Origin: UBA4782 sp034430215 | Lineage (GTDB): Bacteria; Chloroflexota; Anaerolineae; Anaerolineales; Anaerolineaceae | DNA: 64,000 nucleotides | Direction of reading: 5' to 3' | Assembly: GCA_034430215.1 (NCBI GenBank) | Contig: DAOUFE010000037.1 | Coordinates: 1-64,000 of the forward strand | Shown here: positions 1 to 7,205 of the stretch, in pieces | Numbering within the stretch: position 1 is the first letter of the stretch | Layout: each line of letters opens with the position of its first letter | Notes under the pieces: generated by a model | Seen by the model: the letters and a program-made list of their open reading frames with translations, nothing else | Databases searched by the model: none | Told to the model about the DNA's origin: nothing | Program-made: the position numbers and the translations under genes

Positions 1-62
1 ATGTCTCACCCTAGCAGCGAGACATGCATAAAAGTGATCATATATTTTTTTAGAACAATTTT

Positions 63-593
63 CTAATACGACACCCCGCGCTTTATAGCTTCAATGTTAG
101 CTGGAAGCATCTTTTGACGTTTCGCAGGTAAGTGTTCTCCTAGAGCTTTTTCAATAGCTTTAACGGGCAAAACGGGCAGGTGAGCTAACAACCCACCCAA
201 CATGACCATGTTTGCCATCCGTTTTTCACCCAGCTCTTCCGCAATTTCATTTGCGGGGATGCTCACCACTGTGATATCTTTTCGTACTGCTTCGCGTGGG
301 ACAAGCGATGAATTGATTACTAACACACCACCAGGTTGAACCAGAGGTTCATATTTTTCCATAGAAGGCAGATTCATCACAATGGCTGCTTTCGGATTAC
401 GTACCAATGGCGAACCGATTTCTTCATCAGCAATAACAACCGTGCAATTGGCAGTGCCGCCGCGCATTTCAGGTCCATACGATGGGATCCAGGTCACTTC
501 TTTACCTTCATCCATCGCGGCATAAGCCATCAATTGTCCGGCAAAAAGTACACCCTGACCACCAAATCCAGCAATGATAATTTCATTTTGCAT
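63..593 (-). CDS. 2-oxoacid:ferredoxin oxidoreductase, gamma subunit
   Basis: This is the 176-residue gamma subunit of a four-subunit 2-oxoacid:ferredoxin oxidoreductase, which turns a 2-oxoacid plus CoA into acyl-CoA, CO2 and reduced ferredoxin in the cytoplasm. The N-terminal GFGGQGV motif (about residues 9-15) and the following YGPEMRGG stretch are diagnostic of the gamma fold. It is the last gene of a minus-strand operon with the order ferredoxin, alpha, beta, gamma. It starts 15 bases after the beta stop codon behind a GGGAGG ribosome site. Full length, with no sign of damage. The 62 bases downstream to the window edge show no clear terminator. Confidence 0.93.
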   Translation of the reverse strand: MQNEIIIAGFGGQGVLFAGQLMAYAAMDEGKEVTWIPSYGPEMRGGTANCTVVIADEEIGSPLVRNPKAAIVMNLPSMEKYEPLVQPGGVLVINSSLVPREAVRKDITVVSIPANEIAEELGEKRMANMVMLGGLLAHLPVLPVKAIEKALGEHLPAKRQKMLPANIEAIKRGVSY

Positions 594-608
594 GATTTTC
601 CCTCCCGC

Positions 609-1391
609 CTATAATTTCACTTCTGCAAGCATGGGGTGAACTTTATAATCACCCAGGGGGTAATAGGGGATCATTTTTTCTTCGATCCATTTTTGAGCAT
701 TGCTGGGGGTAAGTCCCCAGTTAGTCGGACAAGTTGAAAGCAATTCCACCATTGAGAAGCCCAGACCACGCTGCTGAACTTCAAATGCAGTACGGATCGC
801 CTTCTTCGCAAGGCGGATATTTTTAGGGTCATGAAGGCTGCGGCGCACGCTATACCCAGTGCCTTCAAGAGTAGCCAGCAATTCTGCTGCTCTTACTGGA
901 TAACCTTGTGTCTCTACATCTCTTCCTTTAGGCGATGAAGTAGTGATCTGCCCGGGCAGGGTGGTTGGAGCCATTTGTCCACCAGTCATTCCATAATTGG
1001 TGTTGTTGATGAAAATAATAGTGATATTTTCACCACGTGCCGCTGCAGCAACAACTTCGCCAGCACCAATGGAAGCCATATCGCCATCTCCCTGGTAGGT
1101 AAAAACAATTCGATCGGGTAGAACTCTTTTTATGCCGGTCGCCATCGCTGGAGCACGCCCATGAGGAGCTTGAACTACATCGAAATTGAAGTAGTTATAC
1201 GCAAAAACCGAGCATCCCACAGGTGCCACAGCCACCGTCTTTTCACGTATGCCCATCTCATCCATCACTTCTGCGATCAACCGGTGAGCTACACCATGCA
1301 TACAACCGGGGCAATAATGCGTTGGTGTTGCAGTCAGCGATTCGGGGCGGGAATAAATAGTTTTTTCAGATACAGGTGCAGATACTGTCAT
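609..1391 (-). CDS. 2-oxoacid:ferredoxin oxidoreductase, beta (TPP-binding) subunit
   Basis: The 260-residue beta subunit binds thiamine pyrophosphate and is the site of 2-oxoacid decarboxylation. Visible motifs are the cluster-region CPGC near residue 28, the TPP/metal motif GDGDMASIG around residues 100-108, and NNTNYGMTGGQ about 25 residues later. The length is normal for the four-subunit class. An AGGAG site lies 6 bases before the ATG. It sits between alpha and gamma in the same operon. The substrate cannot be decided from this subunit alone; 2-oxoglutarate and branched-chain 2-oxoacids are the main options. Confidence 0.93.
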   Translation of the reverse strand: MTVSAPVSEKTIYSRPESLTATPTHYCPGCMHGVAHRLIAEVMDEMGIREKTVAVAPVGCSVFAYNYFNFDVVQAPHGRAPAMATGIKRVLPDRIVFTYQGDGDMASIGAGEVVAAAARGENITIIFINNTNYGMTGGQMAPTTLPGQITTSSPKGRDVETQGYPVRAAELLATLEGTGYSVRRSLHDPKNIRLAKKAIRTAFEVQQRGLGFSMVELLSTCPTNWGLTPSNAQKWIEEKMIPYYPLGDYKVHPMLAEVKL

Positions 1392-1417
1392 TTTTTCTCC
1401 TGTTTTATAACCATTCT

Positions 1418-2521
1418 CTACGGCATCCGAGATAACCAGCGGTCACGAGGGGTGCCCTCTGTGGGGATAGGTTGGGTTGCCATACGTTTTATTTCGCCCA
1501 ATATCTCATCCGGGAAGGGTACAACACCACCAGGCCTGCCATAGAATTCAACGGGTACTCTACCATTCACATCCCGCAAGACATCATCCAACATTTGTCC
1601 ACCATTCATTTCCACCACAAGAATGGAATCTACCTTCTTCGCCAGTTCTTCAACTTGTTTGCTGGGGAAGGGATTGAGAGTGATTGGACGTAAAAGTCCA
1701 ACAGGGATCCCCTCTGCCCGAGCAGAGCGTACCGCAGACAATGCCACACGTCCGGCTGAACCAAATCCAATCACGCCAATTTTGGCATCAGACAATGAAT
1801 ATTCTTTAAAACGAACCTCGTTGGCTTTGATCTCTTGCCAACGGCGCATCATGCGCAGATTGGCAACTTCTTCTTCAGATGGATCAAGATAAATGGAAGA
1901 TAGAAAATGACGTGGATCTCCCACTTCTCCCCGTGTAGCCCATTCGGGAAAACTTGTTTTCAGAGGTTTCATTGGAGGTAATTCAGCAGGTTCCATCATT
2001 TGTCCCAGGCTACCATCCAGCAACACAACTACGATTGAGCGGTATTTTTCAGCCAGGTCAAATGACAGCACTGTTAAATCAATGGCTTCTTGCACATTGG
2101 CAGGAGCAAGCACGATCAGTTCATAATCACCATGTCCACCACCATGAATGATCTGATTGTAATCTGCCTGGGACGGAGCAATGTTTCCCAATCCTGGTCC
2201 ACCGCGCATGACATCCACGATTACAGCCGGCAGCTCTGTGCCTGCAATATACGAAATGCCTTCCATCATCAGGCTTACGCCCGGACTGGATGACGAAGAC
2301 ATTACTCTCGCACCGGTGCAGGCTGCGCCATATACCATATTGATTGCACCTAATTCGCTTTCAGCCTGAACAAATGCCCTTCCTAATTCTGGCATACGCG
2401 CAGATAAATATTCCAACAATTCTGTCTGTGGGGTGATAGGATACCCAAAATACGCCTGCAGTCCGGCACGTACGGCTGCTTCGGCAATAGCAACATTTCC
2501 TTTTAAAAGTTGTTTTGCCAT
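1418..2521 (-). CDS. vorB: 2-oxoacid:ferredoxin oxidoreductase, alpha subunit (VorB-like)
   Basis: The 367-residue alpha subunit has the pyrimidine-binding domain in its first half, with YPITPQTEL near residue 27 and the SSSSPGVSLM stretch near residue 95, and a transketolase C-terminal-like domain after about residue 250 (IGVIGFGSAG). The segment GGPGLGNIAPSQADYNQ is what I associate with VorB-type alpha subunits (3-methyl-2-oxobutanoate, valine breakdown), but KorA proteins are close relatives, so the symbol is tentative. It follows the ferredoxin gene by 8 bases and has an AGGAGAAAAA ribosome site. Such enzymes are oxygen-sensitive and point to an anaerobic lifestyle. Confidence 0.88.
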   Translation of the reverse strand: MAKQLLKGNVAIAEAAVRAGLQAYFGYPITPQTELLEYLSARMPELGRAFVQAESELGAINMVYGAACTGARVMSSSSSPGVSLMMEGISYIAGTELPAVIVDVMRGGPGLGNIAPSQADYNQIIHGGGHGDYELIVLAPANVQEAIDLTVLSFDLAEKYRSIVVVLLDGSLGQMMEPAELPPMKPLKTSFPEWATRGEVGDPRHFLSSIYLDPSEEEVANLRMMRRWQEIKANEVRFKEYSLSDAKIGVIGFGSAGRVALSAVRSARAEGIPVGLLRPITLNPFPSKQVEELAKKVDSILVVEMNGGQMLDDVLRDVNGRVPVEFYGRPGGVVPFPDEILGEIKRMATQPIPTEGTPRDRWLSRMP

Positions 2522-2529
2522 TTTTTCTC

Positions 2530-2775
2530 CTATGCCTTTTCGTCTGTTTGGCTTTGGGTTACTTCGCGAAAAACACTAATGGCAGCTTCAGGGCATACAA
2601 TGGCGCAAATACCACAGCCATTGCACCCGGCTTTGATCATTTCTGCTGGATGATAACCTTTGGCATTCAACCTTTCAGCTGCCATACCAATTATGCCTTG
2701 CGGGCATGAGTCAGCGCATAATTCACACCCCTTGCAGTACAGCTCATTTACTTCAATTCGACCCTTAACGGGCAT
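2530..2775 (-). CDS. 2-oxoacid:ferredoxin oxidoreductase, delta (2x[4Fe-4S] ferredoxin) subunit
   Basis: This 81-residue ferredoxin-like subunit carries two 4Fe-4S motifs, CKGCELCADSCP (about residues 14-25) and CNGCGICAIVCP (about 50-61). It passes electrons from the catalytic subunits to free ferredoxin. It is the first gene of the operon and has a strong AGGAGG ribosome site 5 bases before its ATG. A TTGACA hexamer on the minus strand at 2860-2865 is a possible -35 element, but I see no convincing -10 at the right spacing. Confidence 0.93.
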   Translation of the reverse strand: MPVKGRIEVNELYCKGCELCADSCPQGIIGMAAERLNAKGYHPAEMIKAGCNGCGICAIVCPEAAISVFREVTQSQTDEKA

Positions 2776-2960
2776 TCGTACCTCCTGGAATGAATGATTT
2801 GAAAATTTTTCTGCACTTCGACTCTTAAAATTATCATCATTTGAACTGAATTTTCATAGTGTCAAATTACCTCAACCTCTTCAACAATTATCCCGCTGAA
2901 AATACAATATTCATCCTATTTACCCTTTTAGATACCAGTGCCACACCAGAATTAATCGTT
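2776..2960. other. intergenic region upstream of the oxidoreductase operon
   Basis: These 185 bases lie between the glycosyltransferase gene and the oxidoreductase operon, both on the minus strand. The stretch is A+T-rich and must hold the operon promoter. The only consensus element I see is TTGACA on the minus strand at 2860-2865. I see no clear terminator for the upstream gene. Confidence 0.4.
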
Positions 2961-4436
2961 TTACGGATTAGCCTGCACCAGCTGAGGAGAGGCATCATGG
3001 TTGTAATAGTAGATCTGTCGCCCGGGGATAGCCTCAATGACTTTTTGATTTTCCGGTCCACGATCATGTGCGTAAATGATATCTGCTTCTGCAAGATCAA
3101 TAGGGTTCTTCCAGCTAAAATTAGCATATTTTGTCCAATAATCACTAAAAACAAAAACGATCGCATGATGAATGTTCGCCTGTTCGATGGTTCTTACATC
3201 ATCCCGATTAATATCGTAGAGATCGCGGCATTTTTCAAAAACCGGGTGGGTTACCATGATGATATTCCAAAGAACAAACACCAACAGTGCTGCCCGAGTG
3301 ATCCAATAATTAATCTTAAATTGGTCAAATTTCAATAATCCTCGGCTGACTATGATCCAAAAAAAGGGGAGCGTTTCTGCATAATATCTTGGGCCATAAA
3401 TCCCACCACTGCGCGCCCAGTAAGCCATATATGCCAATATAAGTGTAATCGCTGGTATGATCACCAACCAATCTCTCTTTTCCCGTTTTGGCAGCAACAG
3501 ACCAAAAAGAACGACGATCCAGGCAAGAGGTATGGCATACCCCTGAACAACAGGCCAACCTAGAGAAAATTGATTATATTCTGCCAGGTCAGTCTTCAGA
3601 TTCCGCCACATTTTTTCGAGGGTATATCCGTGGCTGCCATGGTCAGGCCCAAATCCGATGGTGTCATAGCTCCAGATGAGCGTGTAAGTGTTCATCAGTG
3701 GGTTACCTGTGGTGATGGCATTATAGAGTGGCAGCAATAATGCAATCAGAACGCAACAGGCAACCGTCACCAGATAGAGCTTCCAGTACTTTTTGGGAGA
3801 ACGGATGAATTTCACCAGAGCATAGATCACAAAGGGCAAACCAACCCCTACTGCTGTCCAAGGGCGGGTGATGATCGCAAATCCCATGAATAAACCACTC
3901 AACATGGCAAAATGCCATGGGCGGTACACCTCTTCTTTATGCATACGGATGAACGCCCAGGCAAAAAAAGTGAGCAGGGTGATACTAAATGAGTGCGAGA
4001 GAAAAGTGCCTGACAGCAGCATATACATGGGCGATATAAGGCCCAAAGTAGCTGCTAAAACACCAGTTCGCTCGTCATAAATTTCTTTGCATAATAAAAA
4101 AACTGCAAAAAGACCTGCTGCAGCCAGGATAGGGTTGATCAACCAGGGAATATGAGCAATAACGCCAAGAGCCAGAACCAGAGAATAGCCCGGTGTGTAT
4201 TTGCTAAATAGATGCCCATTGTAATTTACAACAAATGGCACCCAGAAGGATGAAAATAAAGCTGTATCAGGGTTGGCGATTTTCCCGCTGGCGAATATTT
4301 TTGCCTGATATAAATTTGCGTGCTCATCCTCCAAATGAGGTACGGCATCAAAGATGCCCCATGAAATGCTTATTCCGATGATGAGGCTTACCAGGCAGAT
4401 CAGAACAATTTTCCATGAAACTGACTTACTGGGCAT
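2961..4436 (-). CDS. GT-C-type membrane glycosyltransferase (ArnT/PMT-like)
   Basis: This 491-residue polytopic membrane protein has about ten to twelve hydrophobic segments. The first extracytoplasmic loop carries LEDEHANLYQAK, an acidic DE motif followed by a tyrosine, as in the PMT/ArnT (GT39/GT83) GT-C fold enzymes, which move a sugar from a polyprenyl-phosphate donor onto lipid or protein. A soluble C-terminal part of about 90 residues follows the last membrane helix. The acceptor cannot be read from sequence. It stands alone, divergent from the histidine kinase gene at 4545, with 108 bases between the two starts. Confidence 0.72.
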   Translation of the reverse strand: MPSKSVSWKIVLICLVSLIIGISISWGIFDAVPHLEDEHANLYQAKIFASGKIANPDTALFSSFWVPFVVNYNGHLFSKYTPGYSLVLALGVIAHIPWLINPILAAAGLFAVFLLCKEIYDERTGVLAATLGLISPMYMLLSGTFLSHSFSITLLTFFAWAFIRMHKEEVYRPWHFAMLSGLFMGFAIITRPWTAVGVGLPFVIYALVKFIRSPKKYWKLYLVTVACCVLIALLLPLYNAITTGNPLMNTYTLIWSYDTIGFGPDHGSHGYTLEKMWRNLKTDLAEYNQFSLGWPVVQGYAIPLAWIVVLFGLLLPKREKRDWLVIIPAITLILAYMAYWARSGGIYGPRYYAETLPFFWIIVSRGLLKFDQFKINYWITRAALLVFVLWNIIMVTHPVFEKCRDLYDINRDDVRTIEQANIHHAIVFVFSDYWTKYANFSWKNPIDLAEADIIYAHDRGPENQKVIEAIPGRQIYYYNHDASPQLVQANP

Positions 4437-4544
4437 TGTTTAAAATCATATCACAACTCGTTATCTAGTAAATAGAGTATTTTCAGGTGCGGTCAGGCTG
4501 ATTTAACAGTAAAATAATAGTACTGGAAATCATAAGGTGGAAAT

Positions 4545-6377
4545 ATGACAGGTGAAAATTTCGGTATTGAAAAATACCGGCAGGTATTCGACCAGATTAT
4601 CTATTCATTCCCAGACCATGTTTACATCAGAGACGTGATCACTAACCGCAGGATCATGGAGAATACCAATACTGCCAGGATCCTTGGTTATCAGCTTGAT
4701 CCCTCTGCTAATTCACATGCTTTTTATGACTCGATCCTTCACCCAGATTCAATCGACATTCACAATCAATTTTGCACTGAAACTATCTCCGCTATTGAAG
4801 ATAAAGTTTATGAAATGACCATTTGCGTAAGAGCAGCAAGCGGTAAATGGAACTGGCTGAATTACCGCGAAAAATTGTTGTTGAGAGACAACACAGGAAA
4901 ACCCTGGTTAATGATAGGAACCTCACGGGATGTTACAGATTTAACGAACATTCAAAAAGAACTTTGGAGAACCAATAAAATATTATCAGCCAGCGAAGCA
5001 CACTATAAAGCAATCATCGATAGCCAAACGGTATTTATAAACCGCTATAACCGTAAAGGTGAACTGACCTTTGTTAATCAGGCAATATGCGATTTTTTTC
5101 ATAAAACCCAGGCTCAAATGCTTGGAAAAACAATTTATTCGTTTCTTAAGCCCGAAGATGCTGCTGAAGTGGAAAGAAATCTACTTTTGTTAACACCCGA
5201 TAATCCAATTTATCTGGTAGAACATCCTGTTCAAGCTATCAATGATAAAGAATATTGGCAGCATTGGATCAACCGGGCAATTTTCGATGAAGAAGGGAAT
5301 TTTATCGAATTCCAGGCTACTGGTTGGGATATTACGGAACAACATTATGCACAACAAACAAACCAACAACTGATCGATATTCTGGAAGCAACTCCTGATG
5401 TTGTGGCAATGGCAGACCCAAACCTACAATTGCAATATCTCAATAAAGCAGGATATGCTTTCTTCAACCTGCCAAATGATGCACAAATAAGTAAATACAA
5501 TGTGATCCAATTTCTTCCAGAATGGGTCATTCAAATGATTCATGAGAGGGTCCTTCCAGAAGTAAAAACACAAGGGTCATGGCTGGGTGAAACTGCTGTA
5601 ATCAATGGAAATGGGATTGAAGTTCCCGTTTCGCAGATCGTCTTGGGACATTTTGATGATCAAGAGAATTTACGCCGGCTTTCTACCAGTTTTCGTGATA
5701 TTCGGTACAAAAAAGAATTCGAGCACCGTTTACGGGATAAAGAGCTGGAAGTGCAGGAACAACAATCTCATTTTATTGCAAATGAATTACATGATCGTGT
5801 CGGGCAGAACCTGACAGTTCTTAACCTCAATTTGACGCTCCTTAGTAAAAGAGCAGGACAAGAGAAGCAGCCCATCACACAGCAAGATATTGATACCTCC
5901 TTGCAGTTAGTGGAAGAAACTATGGCATCTATTAGAAACATCATGTCAGAAATCCGTCCACCAGCACTGGACGATTATGGCATTTTTATTGCAATCCGCA
6001 ATTCAGCGAGTCAACTTACCAACCGCACAGGGATCAAGATTTTTGTTGAAGGTAAATCACTTGAACCAAGATTACCCAGCCAATATGAGATCGCCCTTTT
6101 TCGGATTTATCAAGAAGCACTAACCAACATCGTCAAGCATTCAAAAGCCACCCATGTAGTAGTTAAACTAATGGAAAAACATAATAGAATCAGCCTGGCG
6201 ATTTTGGACAATGGTATAGGGTTTGAAACAAGCAAGGTTCAGCTTCCGAAAACCCGTGATGGATGGGGAATTCCCAGCATGATCACGCGGGCAAAAGATA
6301 TTGGGGCAGTTCTAACCATTGATAGCAAACCTGGGAAAGGAACCCAAATCAGGGTTGAATTGGAGAGACCACAATGA
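4545..6377 (+). CDS. soluble PAS-repeat histidine kinase, NarX/DegS-type (HisKA_3)
   Basis: This 610-residue sensor kinase has no membrane helix, so it senses an internal signal. Three PAS domains occupy roughly residues 15-140, 150-270 and 275-400. The HisKA_3 dimerisation domain follows, with the phospho-acceptor in NELHDRVGQNL (His416), and then a HATPase domain with NIVKHSKATH, LDNGIGF and GWGIPSM boxes. An AAGGTGGAA ribosome site precedes the ATG. It overlaps the next gene by four bases (ATGA), so kinase and regulator are translationally coupled and are almost certainly a cognate pair. No heme or flavin ligand pattern is obvious in the PAS domains. Confidence 0.9.
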   Translation: MTGENFGIEKYRQVFDQIIYSFPDHVYIRDVITNRRIMENTNTARILGYQLDPSANSHAFYDSILHPDSIDIHNQFCTETISAIEDKVYEMTICVRAASGKWNWLNYREKLLLRDNTGKPWLMIGTSRDVTDLTNIQKELWRTNKILSASEAHYKAIIDSQTVFINRYNRKGELTFVNQAICDFFHKTQAQMLGKTIYSFLKPEDAAEVERNLLLLTPDNPIYLVEHPVQAINDKEYWQHWINRAIFDEEGNFIEFQATGWDITEQHYAQQTNQQLIDILEATPDVVAMADPNLQLQYLNKAGYAFFNLPNDAQISKYNVIQFLPEWVIQMIHERVLPEVKTQGSWLGETAVINGNGIEVPVSQIVLGHFDDQENLRRLSTSFRDIRYKKEFEHRLRDKELEVQEQQSHFIANELHDRVGQNLTVLNLNLTLLSKRAGQEKQPITQQDIDTSLQLVEETMASIRNIMSEIRPPALDDYGIFIAIRNSASQLTNRTGIKIFVEGKSLEPRLPSQYEIALFRIYQEALTNIVKHSKATHVVVKLMEKHNRISLAILDNGIGFETSKVQLPKTRDGWGIPSMITRAKDIGAVLTIDSKPGKGTQIRVELERPQ

Positions 6378-7012
6378 CCATCAGGGTTTACCTGGTAGAT
6401 GATCACGCTATGGTGCGGGATGCTTTCAAAATGCTTTTAGAAAGTGACCCTGAAATTAAAGTAGTGGGCATGGCAGGCGATGGTAGAACTACAGTGAATG
6501 ATGTATGTAATATGCCAGTCGATCTTGTGATAATGGATATTACGATGCCCGAACTAAACGGTATCGAAGCGATAAGTCAGATAAAAGCGGTTAAACCCCG
6601 GGTGAAGATATTGGTGCTCACCATGCATTCTACGACAGAGCACATTTATCGCGCTTTTCAAGCAGGTGCATCGGGCTTTCTTCTTAAGGAAGAAACGAGG
6701 GATATGATCCAGGCAGTATATAGTGTGATCAAGGGAGAAAAACTGGTAAGCACAAAAATAGCAGATTACGGTAATTACCTTTACCAGATGTCCGAGGAAC
6801 GCAGCCCACTGGATAAACTATCCATGCGAGAGCGCGAAGTTCTCCAACTCACCGTTGAAGGAAAATCAGCAGATGAAACTGCTGTAATCCTTTCACTTTC
6901 TCCAAAATCGGTAGAAACATATCGCACACGGCTCAAAAAGAAACTTGGGGTAAATGACCTTCCTTCATTAGTAATATTTGCAATACAGCATGGAATAACC
7001 CCATTAAGATAA
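6374..7012 (+). CDS. NarL/FixJ-family response regulator
   Basis: This 212-residue regulator has a receiver domain with the acidic pair D9-D10, phospho-acceptor Asp55 (in VIMDITMPELNG) and Lys near residue 108 (GFLLKEE). A LuxR/NarL helix-turn-helix spans about residues 148-207 (REREVLQL ... SPKSVETYRTRLKKKLGV). It is a DNA-binding transcription factor, presumably phosphorylated by the upstream kinase. Its targets are unknown. The riboswitch-controlled ATPase gene follows on the same strand but has its own promoter, so co-transcription is not needed. Confidence 0.93.
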   Translation: MTIRVYLVDDHAMVRDAFKMLLESDPEIKVVGMAGDGRTTVNDVCNMPVDLVIMDITMPELNGIEAISQIKAVKPRVKILVLTMHSTTEHIYRAFQAGASGFLLKEETRDMIQAVYSVIKGEKLVSTKIADYGNYLYQMSEERSPLDKLSMREREVLQLTVEGKSADETAVILSLSPKSVETYRTRLKKKLGVNDLPSLVIFAIQHGITPLR

Positions 7013-7027
7013 ACAAATAATTTAACC

Positions 7028-7056
7028 TTGACACCAGGTTTTCTCCAAAGTATATT
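7028..7056 (+). promoter_or_regulatory. sigma70-type promoter of the riboswitch/ATPase transcript
   Basis: A perfect -35 hexamer TTGACA (7028-7033) is followed by a 17-base spacer and the -10 hexamer TATATT (7051-7056). The predicted transcription start near 7062-7064 falls exactly at the 5' edge of the riboswitch P1 helix, so the aptamer would form at the very start of the RNA. Confidence 0.8.
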
Positions 7057-7060
7057 TAGA

Positions 7061-7155
7061 TTGGTTCGGGGAGTAGCTACCCTACAAGGGTGGGCTGTCG
7101 TCAACACGGAGATTTTCTCTCGGCAGTCTTTTCGCCTCATGCGATAGCAAGACCA
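7061..7155 (+). ncRNA. yybP-ykoY manganese riboswitch
   Basis: The conserved blocks of the yybP-ykoY (Mn2+) riboswitch are present in order: GGGGAGTAGC at 7068-7077, the GTCGTCAACA internal loop at 7097-7106, and GCAAGACC at 7147-7154. P1 forms between TGGTT (7062-7066) and GACCA (7151-7155). The 3' strand of P1 is also the 5' arm of the terminator that follows. Manganese binding should therefore hold P1 together and block termination, turning the gene ON at high Mn2+. In characterised cases this RNA class controls Mn2+ exporters, including P-type ATPases, which fits the downstream gene. Confidence 0.9.
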
Positions 7156-7186
7156 CCAGGTTATTAATATTGGTGGTCTTTTTTTA
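7149..7186 (+). terminator. riboswitch-controlled intrinsic terminator
   Basis: The stem AGACCACC (7150-7157) pairs with GGTGGTCT (7172-7179), followed by a run of seven T. The 5' arm shares bases with riboswitch P1, making the two structures mutually exclusive. The run ends only a few bases before the ATPase coding region. Confidence 0.88.
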
Positions 7187-7205
7187 ATTAATGGAGAAAA
7201 AACTG

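Noticed and set aside
1..62. A possible gene end or RNA at the left edge
   Set aside because: Only 62 bases, with no coding pattern or clear hairpin visible.
1161..1544. A 127-codon plus-strand frame across the junction of the beta and alpha oxidoreductase genes
   Set aside because: It spans two conserved minus-strand genes and encodes no known motif.
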